A stretch of 64,000 bases of DNA from positions 2,294,001-2,358,000 of the forward strand of contig NZ_CAKLCM010000002.1 in NCBI RefSeq assembly GCF_921292975.1, given 5' to 3'. The position numbers were made by a program, and so were the translations under genes. Positions 8,665-17,379 of the stretch are shown here, piece after piece. Position 1 is the stretch's first letter; every line of letters begins with the position of its first letter. The notes beneath the pieces were generated by a model, which was given only the letters and a program-made list of their open reading frames with translations, had not been told where the DNA came from and ran no database searches. The DNA is from Vibrio hippocampi. GTDB taxonomy: Bacteria > Pseudomonadota > Gammaproteobacteria > Enterobacterales > Vibrionaceae.

Positions 8665-10035
8665 CTAGAGCAAAATCAAATACGTCATAAACAGTCCACA
8701 CAACACATAAATTACCGGATGAACCTGCTTACCTTTGCCTGCTACAACCATGCTAAAGGCATAACTAATAAAGCCCATCGCCATACCATTCGCAGGAGAA
8801 AAACTAAGAACCGTAAACATAATGGTGAAAAACGCCGCTATACGTGACTCTTTCTGGTCCCAACTGATTTGACCCAGTCGACCAATCATATAGATACCGA
8901 CAACGACCATGGCAGGTGCCACCATTCCCGCAGAGAAAATAGAGAAAATCGGATACATGAACAGTGATAGCAGAAACAGTCCCGCAACCGTGACCGCAGC
9001 AAGCCCTGTTTTCGCACCTTGTGAAGAGGCTATCCCCGATTCAGAGAAAGCGGTGATTGAAGTTGTGCCCAATACCGAGCCTATCACCGTACCGCCTGCA
9101 TCCGCCACCAGCGCAGAGCGGGCATTCGGTACCTTGCCGTCTTTGTCGATAATCCCCGCATCGCGACCAACACCGATGATCGTGCTTAAACCATCAAAGA
9201 AATCGACAATCAGGAAGATAATGACAATAAACAGCAGGTCAAACATCTTATCCGCCGTTAAGCCTGAAAAATCAAACACAGCGCCAAAGCTACCGGCAAT
9301 ACTCGGTGGTGCGGTAAAGAATTGTTCGGGGATTGGTGCATTGTTGGTGCCCATCATCACATCCGCCAGAATAGTCAGCACAATCGCCGTAATAAACGAG
9401 ACAAAGGTCGCCAATTTGATATCACGTACCATACAACCCAAGGCGACAAAGATACTGATGTAAGCAATGATAACTTTAGGGTCGGCGATGTCGCCCATGC
9501 TGACGAGGATGATAGGGTTGGAAACAATAATACCGGCGTTTTTTAATCCTAAGAACGCAATAAACAATCCAAGGGAGACGGTAATCGCCAACTTAAGATC
9601 TTCGGGTATTGATTCAATCATAGCTTTGCGAATATTGGTCAAAGACAAGATTAAATACAACACACCGGACAAGAAGATACCAAATAACGCTTCGTGCCAA
9701 ACCAAAGCAACCGAGCCGCTGAGTAGCATACCTTTAAAAAAGCCATTCATACTCATGCCGGGCGCTAACATCACAGGATAGTTGCCCCAGATACCCATGA
9801 TGAGAGTCGCTAGCGCCGCCGCCAGTGCGGTTGCAGTAAATACCGCGCCCTTCTCCATTCCAGGGATCCCACCCAAAATGGCTGGGTTAACCGCTAGGAT
9901 ATAACTCATCGCGAGGAAGGTAATAAAACCAGCATAAACCTCAGTACCTACCGTGGTCTTACGCTCAGAGAGTTTAAAAGTAGATTCTAACCAACCGCCT
10001 TGCTTAGTACGGTCTGCACTTACTTGGGTATTCAC
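8665..10035 (-). CDS. NCS2/AzgA-type purine (adenine/guanine/hypoxanthine) permease
   Basis: An inner-membrane nucleobase:proton symporter of 456 residues with about 12-14 hydrophobic segments. The family-typical N-terminus is FKLSERKTTVGTEVYAGFITF, followed by AMSYILAVNPAIL. DFFDGLSTIIGVG and VADAGGTVIGSVLGTTSIT are the conserved substrate-site regions. It belongs to the AzgA-like branch with E. coli AdeP and GhxP, so adenine, guanine or hypoxanthine is the likely substrate; the exact base cannot be read off. A sigma-70 promoter overlapping a PurR-type operator lies about 90-130 bp upstream, which agrees with purine repression. It is monocistronic with its own terminator. Confidence 0.92.
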   Translation of the reverse strand: MNTQVSADRTKQGGWLESTFKLSERKTTVGTEVYAGFITFLAMSYILAVNPAILGGIPGMEKGAVFTATALAAALATLIMGIWGNYPVMLAPGMSMNGFFKGMLLSGSVALVWHEALFGIFLSGVLYLILSLTNIRKAMIESIPEDLKLAITVSLGLFIAFLGLKNAGIIVSNPIILVSMGDIADPKVIIAYISIFVALGCMVRDIKLATFVSFITAIVLTILADVMMGTNNAPIPEQFFTAPPSIAGSFGAVFDFSGLTADKMFDLLFIVIIFLIVDFFDGLSTIIGVGRDAGIIDKDGKVPNARSALVADAGGTVIGSVLGTTSITAFSESGIASSQGAKTGLAAVTVAGLFLLSLFMYPIFSIFSAGMVAPAMVVVGIYMIGRLGQISWDQKESRIAAFFTIMFTVLSFSPANGMAMGFISYAFSMVVAGKGKQVHPVIYVLCGLFMTYLILL

Positions 10036-10121
10036 TTTACAACCTTATCAATTTGACGAAATGATGATTTGCTCTCGATACCTGATGAATTTGAATCAAT
10101 TAACCGACTCATATCGCACTG

Positions 10122-10137
10122 GAGCAAACGTTTGCGC
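10122..10137 (-). promoter_or_regulatory. PurR-type operator upstream of purine permease
   Basis: The 16-bp GAGCAAACGTTTGCGC matches the PurR box ACGCAAACGTTTGCGT at 14 of 16 positions and contains its CAAACGTTTG core. It lies just downstream of the -10 box, over the expected transcription start, a repressing position. Confidence 0.8.
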
Positions 10138-10139
10138 GA

Positions 10140-10167
10140 ATTGTAAGGATCTTTGTAAATAATTCAA
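10140..10167 (-). promoter_or_regulatory. Sigma-70 promoter of the purine permease gene
   Basis: On the minus strand TTGAAT (10162-10167) and TACAAT (10140-10145) are 16 bp apart, immediately upstream of the PurR-type operator. The two signals support each other. Confidence 0.65.
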
Positions 10168-10471
10168 TCTTTATTACAGCCAGTTGCTTATTTCACACAA
10201 AGCATACAATAATAAAACATACGTAATTCATAAGTAACAAAAAACAACAATACACTTACCATCGGTCTGGCAATTATTGCGCCAATTTGTGATACTCTAC
10301 CAAAAACACAAAATACCACTGATTTTATTGTCAATAGCGCATTGAGACGAATAACCAAACAATGCAAAATGCCGTAAAAATTAAAAATAACTATTATACA
10401 AACTTAGGATGTGTGTTCCGGTTGAAAGAATTGAAGTTTCATATCCTAATAACTGTAAATGGGTCGATATC
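10168..10471. other. AT-rich intergenic region
   Basis: About 300 bp between the permease promoter and the small membrane protein gene. It is AT-rich. I see no repeat, RNA gene or clear promoter apart from an imperfect palindrome GGCAATTATTGCGCC near 10270. Confidence 0.4.
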
Positions 10472-10696
10472 ATGAATTTAACTCTACGCTACGCCATTTT
10501 CCGCCACAAGAACAAAATGATGGGTCGTTGTTTTGAGTTTTTGATGGTTGCGCTTGCCATGACAGCCTGTGCCGCTATGTTAATCAGCTCTAATGTTAAC
10601 GTGCTGCTTTCAGCGCTCGGCACGATTTTCTTCTGTATTGTGTCGTTTTGGTTTTTTAACCGTGCAGAGAAGATGAGAAGGACGATGGCGGATTAG
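10472..10696 (+). CDS. Small membrane protein of unknown function
   Basis: A 74-residue frame starting MNLTLRYAIFRHKNKMMGR. A basic N-terminus is followed by two hydrophobic segments (about residues 18-38 and 40-57), and the end is charged and basic (NRAEKMRRTMAD). This is consistent with a two-span inner-membrane protein. The start at 10472 is the first one that gives a membrane-protein-like N-terminus; the frame is open upstream to 10409. No strong ribosome binding site is seen. I recognise no family. A heptamer array begins 15 bp after its stop. Confidence 0.45.
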   Translation: MNLTLRYAIFRHKNKMMGRCFEFLMVALAMTACAAMLISSNVNVLLSALGTIFFCIVSFWFFNRAEKMRRTMAD

Positions 10697-10710
10697 GTGA
10701 TAAAGGTTTT

Positions 10711-10742
10711 CTAGGTGCTAGGTGCTAGGTGCTAGGTGCTAG
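10711..10742 (+). repeat. Heptamer array, (CTAGGTG) about 4.6 copies
   Basis: Four perfect CTAGGTG units plus CTAG. Same unit and same strand orientation as the arrays at 25.4 kb and 32.3 kb. A degenerate two-hairpin REP-like element follows within 80 bp. Confidence 0.95.
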
Positions 10743-10817
10743 ATTAACCCAAAAATTGAGCTCTCCTAATAGGTTACGTCTCCCCAAAAAATTATGTCTC
10801 CCCCAAGATTTACGTCT

Positions 10818-10886
10818 CCCCAGCGGAGGCTGGGGGCTACTTGAAGCAAGTGTTCGCTTTAACAAGATTCCTTTCTACAAAGGAAT
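10818..10886. repeat. Two-hairpin REP-like element (degenerate)
   Basis: Hairpin 1 is CCCCAGC-GGAG-GCTGGGG (10818-10835). Hairpin 2 is ATTCCTTT-CTAC-AAAGGAAT (10867-10886), followed by GACGG. ACGTCTCCCC motifs precede it. The layout matches the element at 43.6 kb: a palindrome, a GGGxCTACTxxAAGC spacer, then GATTCC and a second palindrome. Confidence 0.65.
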
Positions 10887-10981
10887 GACGGGGATGGAAA
10901 GGAATGACGGAGTGGGGAGAATGATTGGCGTGTTGACTATATTATTTGTGCTGAAAGGTTAGAACGCGAGGGTTCAATGTG

Positions 10982-11536
10982 TTAAATGAAACTTCGTTTA
11001 AACTTTTCATGGTTTTCGACATTCGATTTTAAATCTTCTCGATCCCAAATTTGAAGTTCCCACGGGAAGTAAAAATTACTACTATTCTTAAAATAGATAT
11101 GAAGCCCTTTATAGCCTTCCTTATCGCGCAAATACCAGTTTTTTAAACCAAGTTCATCTTGCCAGTTATCCAGTTCTTCCATCACTTCTGCGATCTCAGA
11201 CTCGGTTAAAATGACCCTAGCTCCAAAAATATCATTGAGCCAATTGTTCACCGGATACTGATTTTCACGCTCACTATAACGCACAATTTTGTCGTCGATA
11301 CTCTCTCTTGTTTTTACTCGATAAAAGAATTTCAACTCAATATGGGATGTCATCAAATAGTCATTGATGCTTTCATGAAGCACCAATCGGTATTTATAGA
11401 TATGAGAGGTTGGAACGTTCGAGATTGTCCTAGATAGTTTCACTCGCTCAAACATCCCCTTATCGAAGCAAGACTCTGAAAACTCTTTATGAATTCTATT
11501 GATCTCTTCAACGAGCTTTTTAACTTGCCCTTTCAT
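10982..11536 (-). CDS. Stand-alone RelA/SpoT-domain protein (small alarmone synthetase-like)
   Basis: A 184-residue protein with only a (p)ppGpp synthetase-like domain and no hydrolase, TGS or ACT domains. YRVKTRESIDDKI (residues 72-84) is the substrate-binding basic segment. NDIFGARVIL (101-110) matches the motif with the catalytic aspartate (D102). GYKGLHIYF (141-149) is the GYQSLH motif. WELQIWD (159-165) corresponds to VEIQIRT, with E160 in the catalytic glutamate position. Activity is therefore plausible but unproven. GGAGGTGGG directly precedes the ATG. It is unlike housekeeping SpoT, also in this window. Stand-alone members act in stress responses or as toxins; no antitoxin partner is evident. 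Confidence 0.75.
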   Translation of the reverse strand: MKGQVKKLVEEINRIHKEFSESCFDKGMFERVKLSRTISNVPTSHIYKYRLVLHESINDYLMTSHIELKFFYRVKTRESIDDKIVRYSERENQYPVNNWLNDIFGARVILTESEIAEVMEELDNWQDELGLKNWYLRDKEGYKGLHIYFKNSSNFYFPWELQIWDREDLKSNVENHEKFKRSFI

Positions 11537-11700
11537 CCCACCTCCACGACTTTAACTGAGTTATAAATAATCTGATATGACTAAAGATGAATGGGAGTAT
11601 AGCAAGTTTGACGATGGAAGCTAAGGCGAAAAAGTGAGGCTTAGTTAAGATTATCGACACCTGTCAACCACTCTACCCAATATTCTTTCGCTCCTGTACA

Positions 11701-12714
11701 ATGCTCACCATGAAAGCATCAACCCTACTCATTACTGGTGGCTCTGGTTTTATCGGTTCTGCGCTGATTAGACATATACTTGATAACACGTCACATCGTG
11801 TGATTAACTTTGACAAGCTCACTTATGCGGTCAATCCTTTGTCGCTGGATAACTACCAATCACATCCCAACTACACCTTTATTCATGGCGATATCTGCGA
11901 TGGAGATCAGTTAGAAGCGACCTTTGATAAACACCAGCCTGATTATGTGGTCCACTTAGCGGCAGAAAGCCACGTGGATAAATCGATATACGCCTCGAGC
12001 GCCTTTATTCAAACCAATATTATTGGAACCTATCAATTATTGCAGTGTACATTAGGTTATTGGCACACCCTAGAAACGGACAAACAGTCAGCATTTCGTT
12101 TACTCCATATCTCAACAGATGAAGTTTTTGGTGATTTAGAACCTAATGACGCTCCGTTTACCGAGCGATCCCGCTATAAACCAAGTAGCCCTTATTCAGC
12201 CTCTAAAGCGTCGTCCGATCATTTGGTTAGAGCTTGGCACCGAACCTATGGACTGCCGATTTTAATCAGTAACTGCAGCAATAATTATGGACCGTATCAA
12301 CATGCGGAAAAACTGATTCCTAAATTAATCCATAATGCTTATCTACAGCTCCCTTTGCCTATCTATGGTGATGGACAGCAAATTCGAGATTGGCTGCATG
12401 TTGACGATCATGCTCAAGCAATGTTGTTACTACTGGAAAAGGGAAAAGTTGGGGAGACATACTGTGTGGGTGGGGAATGCGAAAGAGCGAACCTAGAAAT
12501 AGTTAACCGTATTTGTGAAACGATGGATGGCTTGTTTCCAAACCATGCACCGCATATCGACTTGATCCAACATGTGAAGGATAGAGAAGGGCACGATGTA
12601 CGCTATTCAGTTAATACGAACAAAATTAAAAACTTAGGTTGGTATCCATCAAAAAGTCTTGAGTATGAACTGCCTTATTTAATTAGACACTTCATTCTAC
12701 AAACTGAGCACTAA
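11701..12714 (+). CDS. rmlB: dTDP-glucose 4,6-dehydratase
   Basis: An extended short-chain dehydrogenase that converts dTDP-glucose to dTDP-4-keto-6-deoxyglucose. In 337 residues it shows the NAD-binding GGSGFIGS (13-20), HLAAESHVDKSI, HISTDEVFGDL with the catalytic Thr-Asp-Glu, and the Tyr-x3-Lys pair in SPYSASKASSDHL. NNYGPYQHAEKLIPK is typical of RmlB. It stands alone: rmlA, rmlC and rmlD are not in the window, so its partners must be elsewhere or its product feeds another 6-deoxysugar route. It converges on the end of the capsule operon. The start may instead be the ATG at 11710. Assignment to RmlB is firm by motif; specificity is inferred. Confidence 0.9.
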   Translation: MLTMKASTLLITGGSGFIGSALIRHILDNTSHRVINFDKLTYAVNPLSLDNYQSHPNYTFIHGDICDGDQLEATFDKHQPDYVVHLAAESHVDKSIYASSAFIQTNIIGTYQLLQCTLGYWHTLETDKQSAFRLLHISTDEVFGDLEPNDAPFTERSRYKPSSPYSASKASSDHLVRAWHRTYGLPILISNCSNNYGPYQHAEKLIPKLIHNAYLQLPLPIYGDGQQIRDWLHVDDHAQAMLLLLEKGKVGETYCVGGECERANLEIVNRICETMDGLFPNHAPHIDLIQHVKDREGHDVRYSVNTNKIKNLGWYPSKSLEYELPYLIRHFILQTEH

Positions 12715-12724
12715 TGACAACAGC

Positions 12725-12766
12725 GGGTGTTTAAGTTGCTTATTAGCGTCAGCATAAACACCCTTT
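12725..12766. terminator. Possible terminator between rmlB and wbaP
   Basis: GGGTGTTTA (12725-12733) pairs with TAAACACCC (12755-12763), followed by TTT, between convergent genes. The loop is 21 nt and the T run is short. Confidence 0.45.
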
Positions 12767-12785
12767 GATCACGAAATTAGCATGG

Positions 12786-14252
12786 TTAATAAGCGCCATC
12801 ACGCTTCAGAACAACGCCAACGGTTTTAAATAAAATAACAATGTCACTCCACAATGACCAATTTTTAACGTACCAAGCATCTAAATAGACTCGGGTCTCA
12901 TAGTCAGTGTCACTCCTACCACTTACCTGCCATAAACCAGACATACCAGGTTTAGCCATCAAGTAATAGGCAACATCCTCTTTATACCGTTGAAGCTCTT
13001 CATCTATAATTGGGCGTGGACCAACTAAACTCATCTCTCCTTTAAGCACGTTCCATAGCTGAGGTAATTCATCAAGGCTTGTTCGTCGCAAAAAAGCACC
13101 TGTTGGCGTCACTCGTGGATCGTGCTTAAGCTTAAACTCTTTGTCCCACTCAGCCTTTGCTATCGGGTCTGTCGCTAAGAGCTGCTCAAGAACCTCCTTA
13201 GAGTTCATAACCATAGAGCGAAACTTTAAGCACTTAAATGGCTTACCTTTATACCCTATCCTCTCATGCCCATACGTCGCAGAGCCACCATCTCGAGTTA
13301 CTTTATATGAAATGTAACCAAAAAATGGAGCTAACACTAACAATAGCGCGGAAGACACAAAAATATCAAAAAGGCGCTTTATAAACTGCGATGACTTTCG
13401 AGCTAAATTATTCCTAATCCGAAGCATCATCACTTCGTGACTAAAGAAATGTGATACATCCATACCCACAAGCGGCACACCACGTAAGTCAGGCACAACA
13501 GAAATATTACTTATTCCCATTTTAGCAAGAGTTCTAAACCACTCATCTCTTAATTCAGTTTGGTTTTTTTCTAGTGCAATAAATATCTTAAATGGAACAG
13601 ATTCACTCTGTTGTAAGAAATCCAATGGCGATAAATATGGAATATCATCCACAAAAGTTGCCTTCTGTACTTTATACTTTGGCGCTATAAAAGCGTCTAT
13701 TCTGAATCCTGTCGATGGTTCACTTCTAATAGCCAAATATGCCTCATTTGCATTTTTTTCATCACCAATAATAACACTTGGCATCGCCCATGAACCAACT
13801 AGATTCAAATAGTACTTTGTACAAGCTCGAAACAAAGGCAAAATAACAAACAAACTTGACCAGGTAATTAACCAAACCATCGGTTTAGCTTCCAATGCAA
13901 CAAATGTTGTTAATGCCAAATCAATAAGTGCGATAGATGACAAAGTTATATAGGATTCTCTAAGTTCATCCCAAAATGGTTTTCGATACGTGTAGTGACG
14001 CTTACTACCCCAAAACCAAGCGATTGATAAAAATGTCACACTTGAGAATACAATTGCTCTAGTTACTGTATCGTTATTTATTTCGAAATCAAAAAAATTG
14101 AAGCTAGAGAAATAAGTGACACTTCCTATTAAAGCCGCCACAAAAAAAGACAGAGTATCACTTAATATAAGGAATTTTTTATTTTTACTTGCAGAAAAAT
14201 TACCCTTAAGATCCAACCTGCAAGCATGTTCCAATGTTTGCAATTCACTCAT
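12786..14252 (-). CDS. wbaP: Undecaprenyl-phosphate hexose-1-phosphate transferase (polyprenyl glycosylphosphotransferase)
   Basis: The initiating enzyme of repeat-unit synthesis: it transfers a sugar-1-phosphate (typically galactose or glucose) to undecaprenyl phosphate at the inner membrane. The 488 residues hold four N-terminal membrane spans, a central CoA-binding-like domain, and a C-terminal bacterial sugar transferase domain. Its signatures are LKFRSMVMNS, RRTSLDELPQLWNVLKGEMS, LVGPRPIIDEEL and KPGMSGLWQVSGRS. The full-length WbaP/PssY-like architecture, rather than the short PglC-like form, is clear. It is the last gene of the capsule operon. The sugar (Gal or Glc) cannot be decided from sequence. 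Confidence 0.92.
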   Translation of the reverse strand: MSELQTLEHACRLDLKGNFSASKNKKFLILSDTLSFFVAALIGSVTYFSSFNFFDFEINNDTVTRAIVFSSVTFLSIAWFWGSKRHYTYRKPFWDELRESYITLSSIALIDLALTTFVALEAKPMVWLITWSSLFVILPLFRACTKYYLNLVGSWAMPSVIIGDEKNANEAYLAIRSEPSTGFRIDAFIAPKYKVQKATFVDDIPYLSPLDFLQQSESVPFKIFIALEKNQTELRDEWFRTLAKMGISNISVVPDLRGVPLVGMDVSHFFSHEVMMLRIRNNLARKSSQFIKRLFDIFVSSALLLVLAPFFGYISYKVTRDGGSATYGHERIGYKGKPFKCLKFRSMVMNSKEVLEQLLATDPIAKAEWDKEFKLKHDPRVTPTGAFLRRTSLDELPQLWNVLKGEMSLVGPRPIIDEELQRYKEDVAYYLMAKPGMSGLWQVSGRSDTDYETRVYLDAWYVKNWSLWSDIVILFKTVGVVLKRDGAY

Positions 14253-14299
14253 ACAACTATACCTCTTAAAGTTTTCTTAGTGACTTTAATTCATAAATA

Positions 14300-15610
14300 C
14301 TATCGAGCAAAAATATTTAAAGTGTTAAAGCCAAAAATCCTTTTCACTTGATATATACACAATATATTTTGCGTTGCGATAGCCAATGCTGTAATCACAG
14401 CTACCCCTAACATACCCAAAATAGGTGTGAATATAACTGAACCCACAACAAGAATTAGCGTTGATATAGCCATGTTATTTCGTAACACACGCTCATTCGC
14501 TGTCATTTGTAATAAATAACCTACTGAACCAGTAATAACATTAATAAACTGTCCAACTGCAAGAATTCGTAATATTATCGCACTTTCCGCAAAACTAGGA
14601 CCAAATAAGCTCATTAACCAAGGAGCAAAAATGACCATAAATATTAGTACTGGGATGGCGGCTGCGGTCATAAGACGACTAGATGAAAGTGCTATCTGTT
14701 CAATTTCATCATGGCGATTTTTCTTAAAAGCCTCAGCAAACTTTGGAGCGGCAATAGCATTAACAGCAACCAAGATGAAACTGGTTAGCATTGCTGTGCG
14801 CTGTGCAGTTGCAAACAGAGCAACTTCATGGGGCGTGCTCCAAATACCCAGCACCAACTGCCCCGCCCACTGTGTAACCTGCGACATCAATAAAATCAAA
14901 AAGAGTGGTTTAATTGCTTGATTAACTTCATACTTATCCCTTGCGCCTAGCACTTCATAAGTTCTCCCAACGACTTTAAGCCAATGCAAAAAAGCCAGTG
15001 TCGCAACAGTAAAAGTACAAATAACGTAGATCCAAATCGCTGATAATGAATCGTCAGGCGACAGAAGCCAAAGTACCACGACAGCGAGCGTAGCTAACAA
15101 AGCTGATTGATAAAATATTGCAGGTACAACCTTTTTCATACCTTGGAAACAAAAACCTATCAATTGACTCAGAGCCAATGGCACTATTAAAAAACTTGCA
15201 GCCTCAAGTATTGGTGTCAATAGCGGTTTGTTAAATACTGTATTACTAAGCCATGGAGACAGAAAGTATAAAATTAAAGAAACCAAGCAGCCGACAAAAA
15301 ATACTCGTAAAGACGCATATTTAAATAAACCACCAACTTTCTCTATATCGCCAGACACTCTATAACCAGCAATAAAACGAACCAAGGCGTTATTCAACCC
15401 TTGTCGAGTTAGGTTGGCAATCATTATACAAACGGCCAGCGCTAGGAAAAAATACCCCGCTTGCTCTGCACCAAGATTACGAGCGACAATAACATTGAGC
15501 AAAAATGCTCCGCCGGCTGCTAACAGCTTTACACCGAAAGCACTGAGCGCACCAATTATTAGTGAGGGATCTTTTAGTCTCTTACCCATTCTAGAAATAA
15601 AGCTAGCCAT
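14300..15610 (-). CDS. wzx: Oligosaccharide flippase (Wzx-like)
   Basis: A 436-residue polytopic membrane protein of the MATE/PST flippase superfamily with about 12 hydrophobic segments. The N-terminal region ALSAFGVKLLAAGGAFLLN, then VIVARNLGAEQAGYFFLALA, is typical of Wzx proteins, which move undecaprenyl-linked repeat units across the inner membrane. It sits between the Kdo synthesis genes and wbaP on the same strand. With a Wzy-like polymerase and Wza-Wzb-Wzc present, it completes a Wzy-dependent pathway. Sequence divergence is normal for Wzx, so the assignment relies on topology and context. Confidence 0.87.
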   Translation of the reverse strand: MASFISRMGKRLKDPSLIIGALSAFGVKLLAAGGAFLLNVIVARNLGAEQAGYFFLALAVCIMIANLTRQGLNNALVRFIAGYRVSGDIEKVGGLFKYASLRVFFVGCLVSLILYFLSPWLSNTVFNKPLLTPILEAASFLIVPLALSQLIGFCFQGMKKVVPAIFYQSALLATLAVVVLWLLSPDDSLSAIWIYVICTFTVATLAFLHWLKVVGRTYEVLGARDKYEVNQAIKPLFLILLMSQVTQWAGQLVLGIWSTPHEVALFATAQRTAMLTSFILVAVNAIAAPKFAEAFKKNRHDEIEQIALSSSRLMTAAAIPVLIFMVIFAPWLMSLFGPSFAESAIILRILAVGQFINVITGSVGYLLQMTANERVLRNNMAISTLILVVGSVIFTPILGMLGVAVITALAIATQNILCIYQVKRIFGFNTLNIFAR

Positions 15611-15637
15611 TATTTCTAGCCTTCATAATTAATAAGC

Positions 15638-16567
15638 TCACTTTTTCAAAATACCTACCAGTTTACGATCATCTACAACGACTAGCGCACTTATATTGGA
15701 TACATCCATCAATTCATAAGCACTTTGAATCGACATTTGTGGTGTAGTTGTAATCGGGTTTGGTGTATATATTGACTCAGCAGTAATAGAAAACGAATCT
15801 TTACCATATTTTTCTATTGTTCGACGAAGGTCACCATCTGTAATCATCCCTTGAATTTCACCATCGCTCAACACAATAGCTAACCCCAAGCGACCTTCCG
15901 ATATTTTCGCAATAATCTCTGGCAAAACACTATGAGTATGAATAACGGGTAAGTTTTTGCACACCATTTCATCACTCACTCGCCCTAGCAAACGGCGACC
16001 AAGACTCCCTCCAGGATGGAAGCGAGCAAAATTTTCAGGTTTAAAATTACGCTGCTCCATTAAACAAATAGTTAAAGCATCACCCATAGCCAACGTGGCC
16101 GTCGTCGATGCTGTGGGTGCGAGTTGTAAAGGGCAAGCTTCTTTAGGCACGGCAACATTCAAATGACATTGCGCAGCCTGTGCTAAAGTCGATTCTGCAC
16201 GACCAGTGATAGCGATAATGAAATTGCCATTATCACGTAAAAAAGGGAGTAATTTCAGTACTTCATCTGTTTCACCGGAGTTGGAAATAGCAATAAATAC
16301 ATCCTCAGGCTTAACCATACCTAAATCACCGTGAAATGCCTCTCCTGGGTGCATAAAAAAACTCGCTGTCCCAGTGCTTGCCAATGACGCGGCAATTTTT
16401 TTACCGATAATACCGGATTTACCCATACCACAGATGATAGTACGACCTTTATTATTTAGGATAGTAGCAATGGCAACTTCAAATGATTGACCAAGCTGTT
16501 TGGACATATATTCCAATCCACCAATTTCGGTGCGAATAACGTCTCTAGCACGTTCTATTACTGACAT
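15638..16567 (-). CDS. kpsF: Arabinose-5-phosphate isomerase, KpsF/KdsD family
   Basis: This enzyme converts ribulose-5-phosphate to arabinose-5-phosphate, the precursor of Kdo. Of 309 residues, the N-terminal SIS domain carries ICGMGKSGIIGKKIAASLAS (residues 44-63), MHPGEAFHGDLGM and ISNSGETDEVLKLLP. Two CBS domains follow from about residue 200. It ends at GILKK, about ten residues short of the HDLLRAG tail of KdsD, a minor truncation. It overlaps the end of kdsB by 23 bp, consistent with coupling. Probably a capsule-dedicated paralogue; a housekeeping kdsD is expected elsewhere. Confidence 0.92.
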   Translation of the reverse strand: MSVIERARDVIRTEIGGLEYMSKQLGQSFEVAIATILNNKGRTIICGMGKSGIIGKKIAASLASTGTASFFMHPGEAFHGDLGMVKPEDVFIAISNSGETDEVLKLLPFLRDNGNFIIAITGRAESTLAQAAQCHLNVAVPKEACPLQLAPTASTTATLAMGDALTICLMEQRNFKPENFARFHPGGSLGRRLLGRVSDEMVCKNLPVIHTHSVLPEIIAKISEGRLGLAIVLSDGEIQGMITDGDLRRTIEKYGKDSFSITAESIYTPNPITTTPQMSIQSAYELMDVSNISALVVVDDRKLVGILKK

Positions 16568-17318
16568 GTAATTTTTCCATTATTGTTTTAACTTTTAAAT
16601 AGTCTTGTTCTGTATCAATACCATGCGGAGGGGCTTGCTCTACTACTGTTACGCCAATGGACAAGCCGTTACTTAGTGCTCTTAGTTGTTCAAGCTTCTC
16701 TATACGCTCTAATGTTGATTCTGGGTATTGGCAAAACTGTCGAAGACTCCTAACTGAATATGCATAGATCCCGATATGTCTGTAGATTGCATCGAGAATT
16801 CCCGAATGATCACGATTATAAGGTATTGGTAGACGAGAGAAGTATACAGCCTGACTTGATTCCCCCACAGCAACCTTAACGATACTTGGATTGTTAGCAT
16901 CTTCGTGACAACTTAAGGGGGAAATCACTGTTGTAATGTCAAATTGCAGGTTCTGCTGAGTAAATTTAATAAGCTGACTTATTAGAGTGCTGGGGATTAA
17001 TGGTTCGTCTCCTTGCACATTAATAACTAAGGTATCATCGCTCCAATTTAATTTAGTCGCGACTTCATTCAATCTATCAGTTCCACTATTATGGCTAGCA
17101 TCAGTCATAATAACCGCGATATTTGATTGAGAAGCCAGCTTGAAAATACGTTCATCGTCTGTCGCTAGAACGATATCTTCAGAATGCAAACCTGCCTCAA
17201 TAGCACGTTGATAAACATGCCAAAAGATCGGTTTTCCACATAACTCTAATAACGGCTTACCTGGTAAACGAGAAGATCCATACCTTGCCGGGATCACGAC
17301 TTTAATTTTGTTAGTCAT
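16545..17318 (-). CDS. kdsB: 3-deoxy-manno-octulosonate cytidylyltransferase (CMP-Kdo synthetase)
   Basis: This enzyme activates Kdo with CTP to give CMP-Kdo. The 257 residues begin KVVIPARYGSSRLPGKPLLEL (no gap) with the CTP-binding loop, and include ATDDERI, VINVQGDEPLIP and VYFSRLPIPYNRD, all conserved in KdsB. Length fits the family. It lies directly between kdsA and kpsF, forming a complete Kdo supply cassette in the capsule operon, so it is likely a second copy dedicated to the polysaccharide. Whether Kdo or a related ulosonic acid is incorporated is not certain. Confidence 0.94.
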   Translation of the reverse strand: MTNKIKVVIPARYGSSRLPGKPLLELCGKPIFWHVYQRAIEAGLHSEDIVLATDDERIFKLASQSNIAVIMTDASHNSGTDRLNEVATKLNWSDDTLVINVQGDEPLIPSTLISQLIKFTQQNLQFDITTVISPLSCHEDANNPSIVKVAVGESSQAVYFSRLPIPYNRDHSGILDAIYRHIGIYAYSVRSLRQFCQYPESTLERIEKLEQLRALSNGLSIGVTVVEQAPPHGIDTEQDYLKVKTIMEKLHVSNRTC

Positions 17319-17379
17319 TGCTTTTAACCATAGTCAACAAAAAGCAGCTGCAATAAGTGATCAAACTCCAGCTTTACTC

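Noticed and set aside
8909..9463. 184-codon plus-strand frame
   Set aside because: Antisense shadow of the purine permease, with low-complexity Ser/Thr/Ala/Ile composition and no ribosome binding site.
10261..10285. Sigma-54 promoter (TGGCAATTATTGC)
   Set aside because: GG to GC spacing is 8 rather than 10 bases; not a valid -24/-12 element.
10729..10962. 77-codon plus-strand frame
   Set aside because: Made of heptamer and palindromic repeat sequence; no ribosome binding site or protein-like composition.
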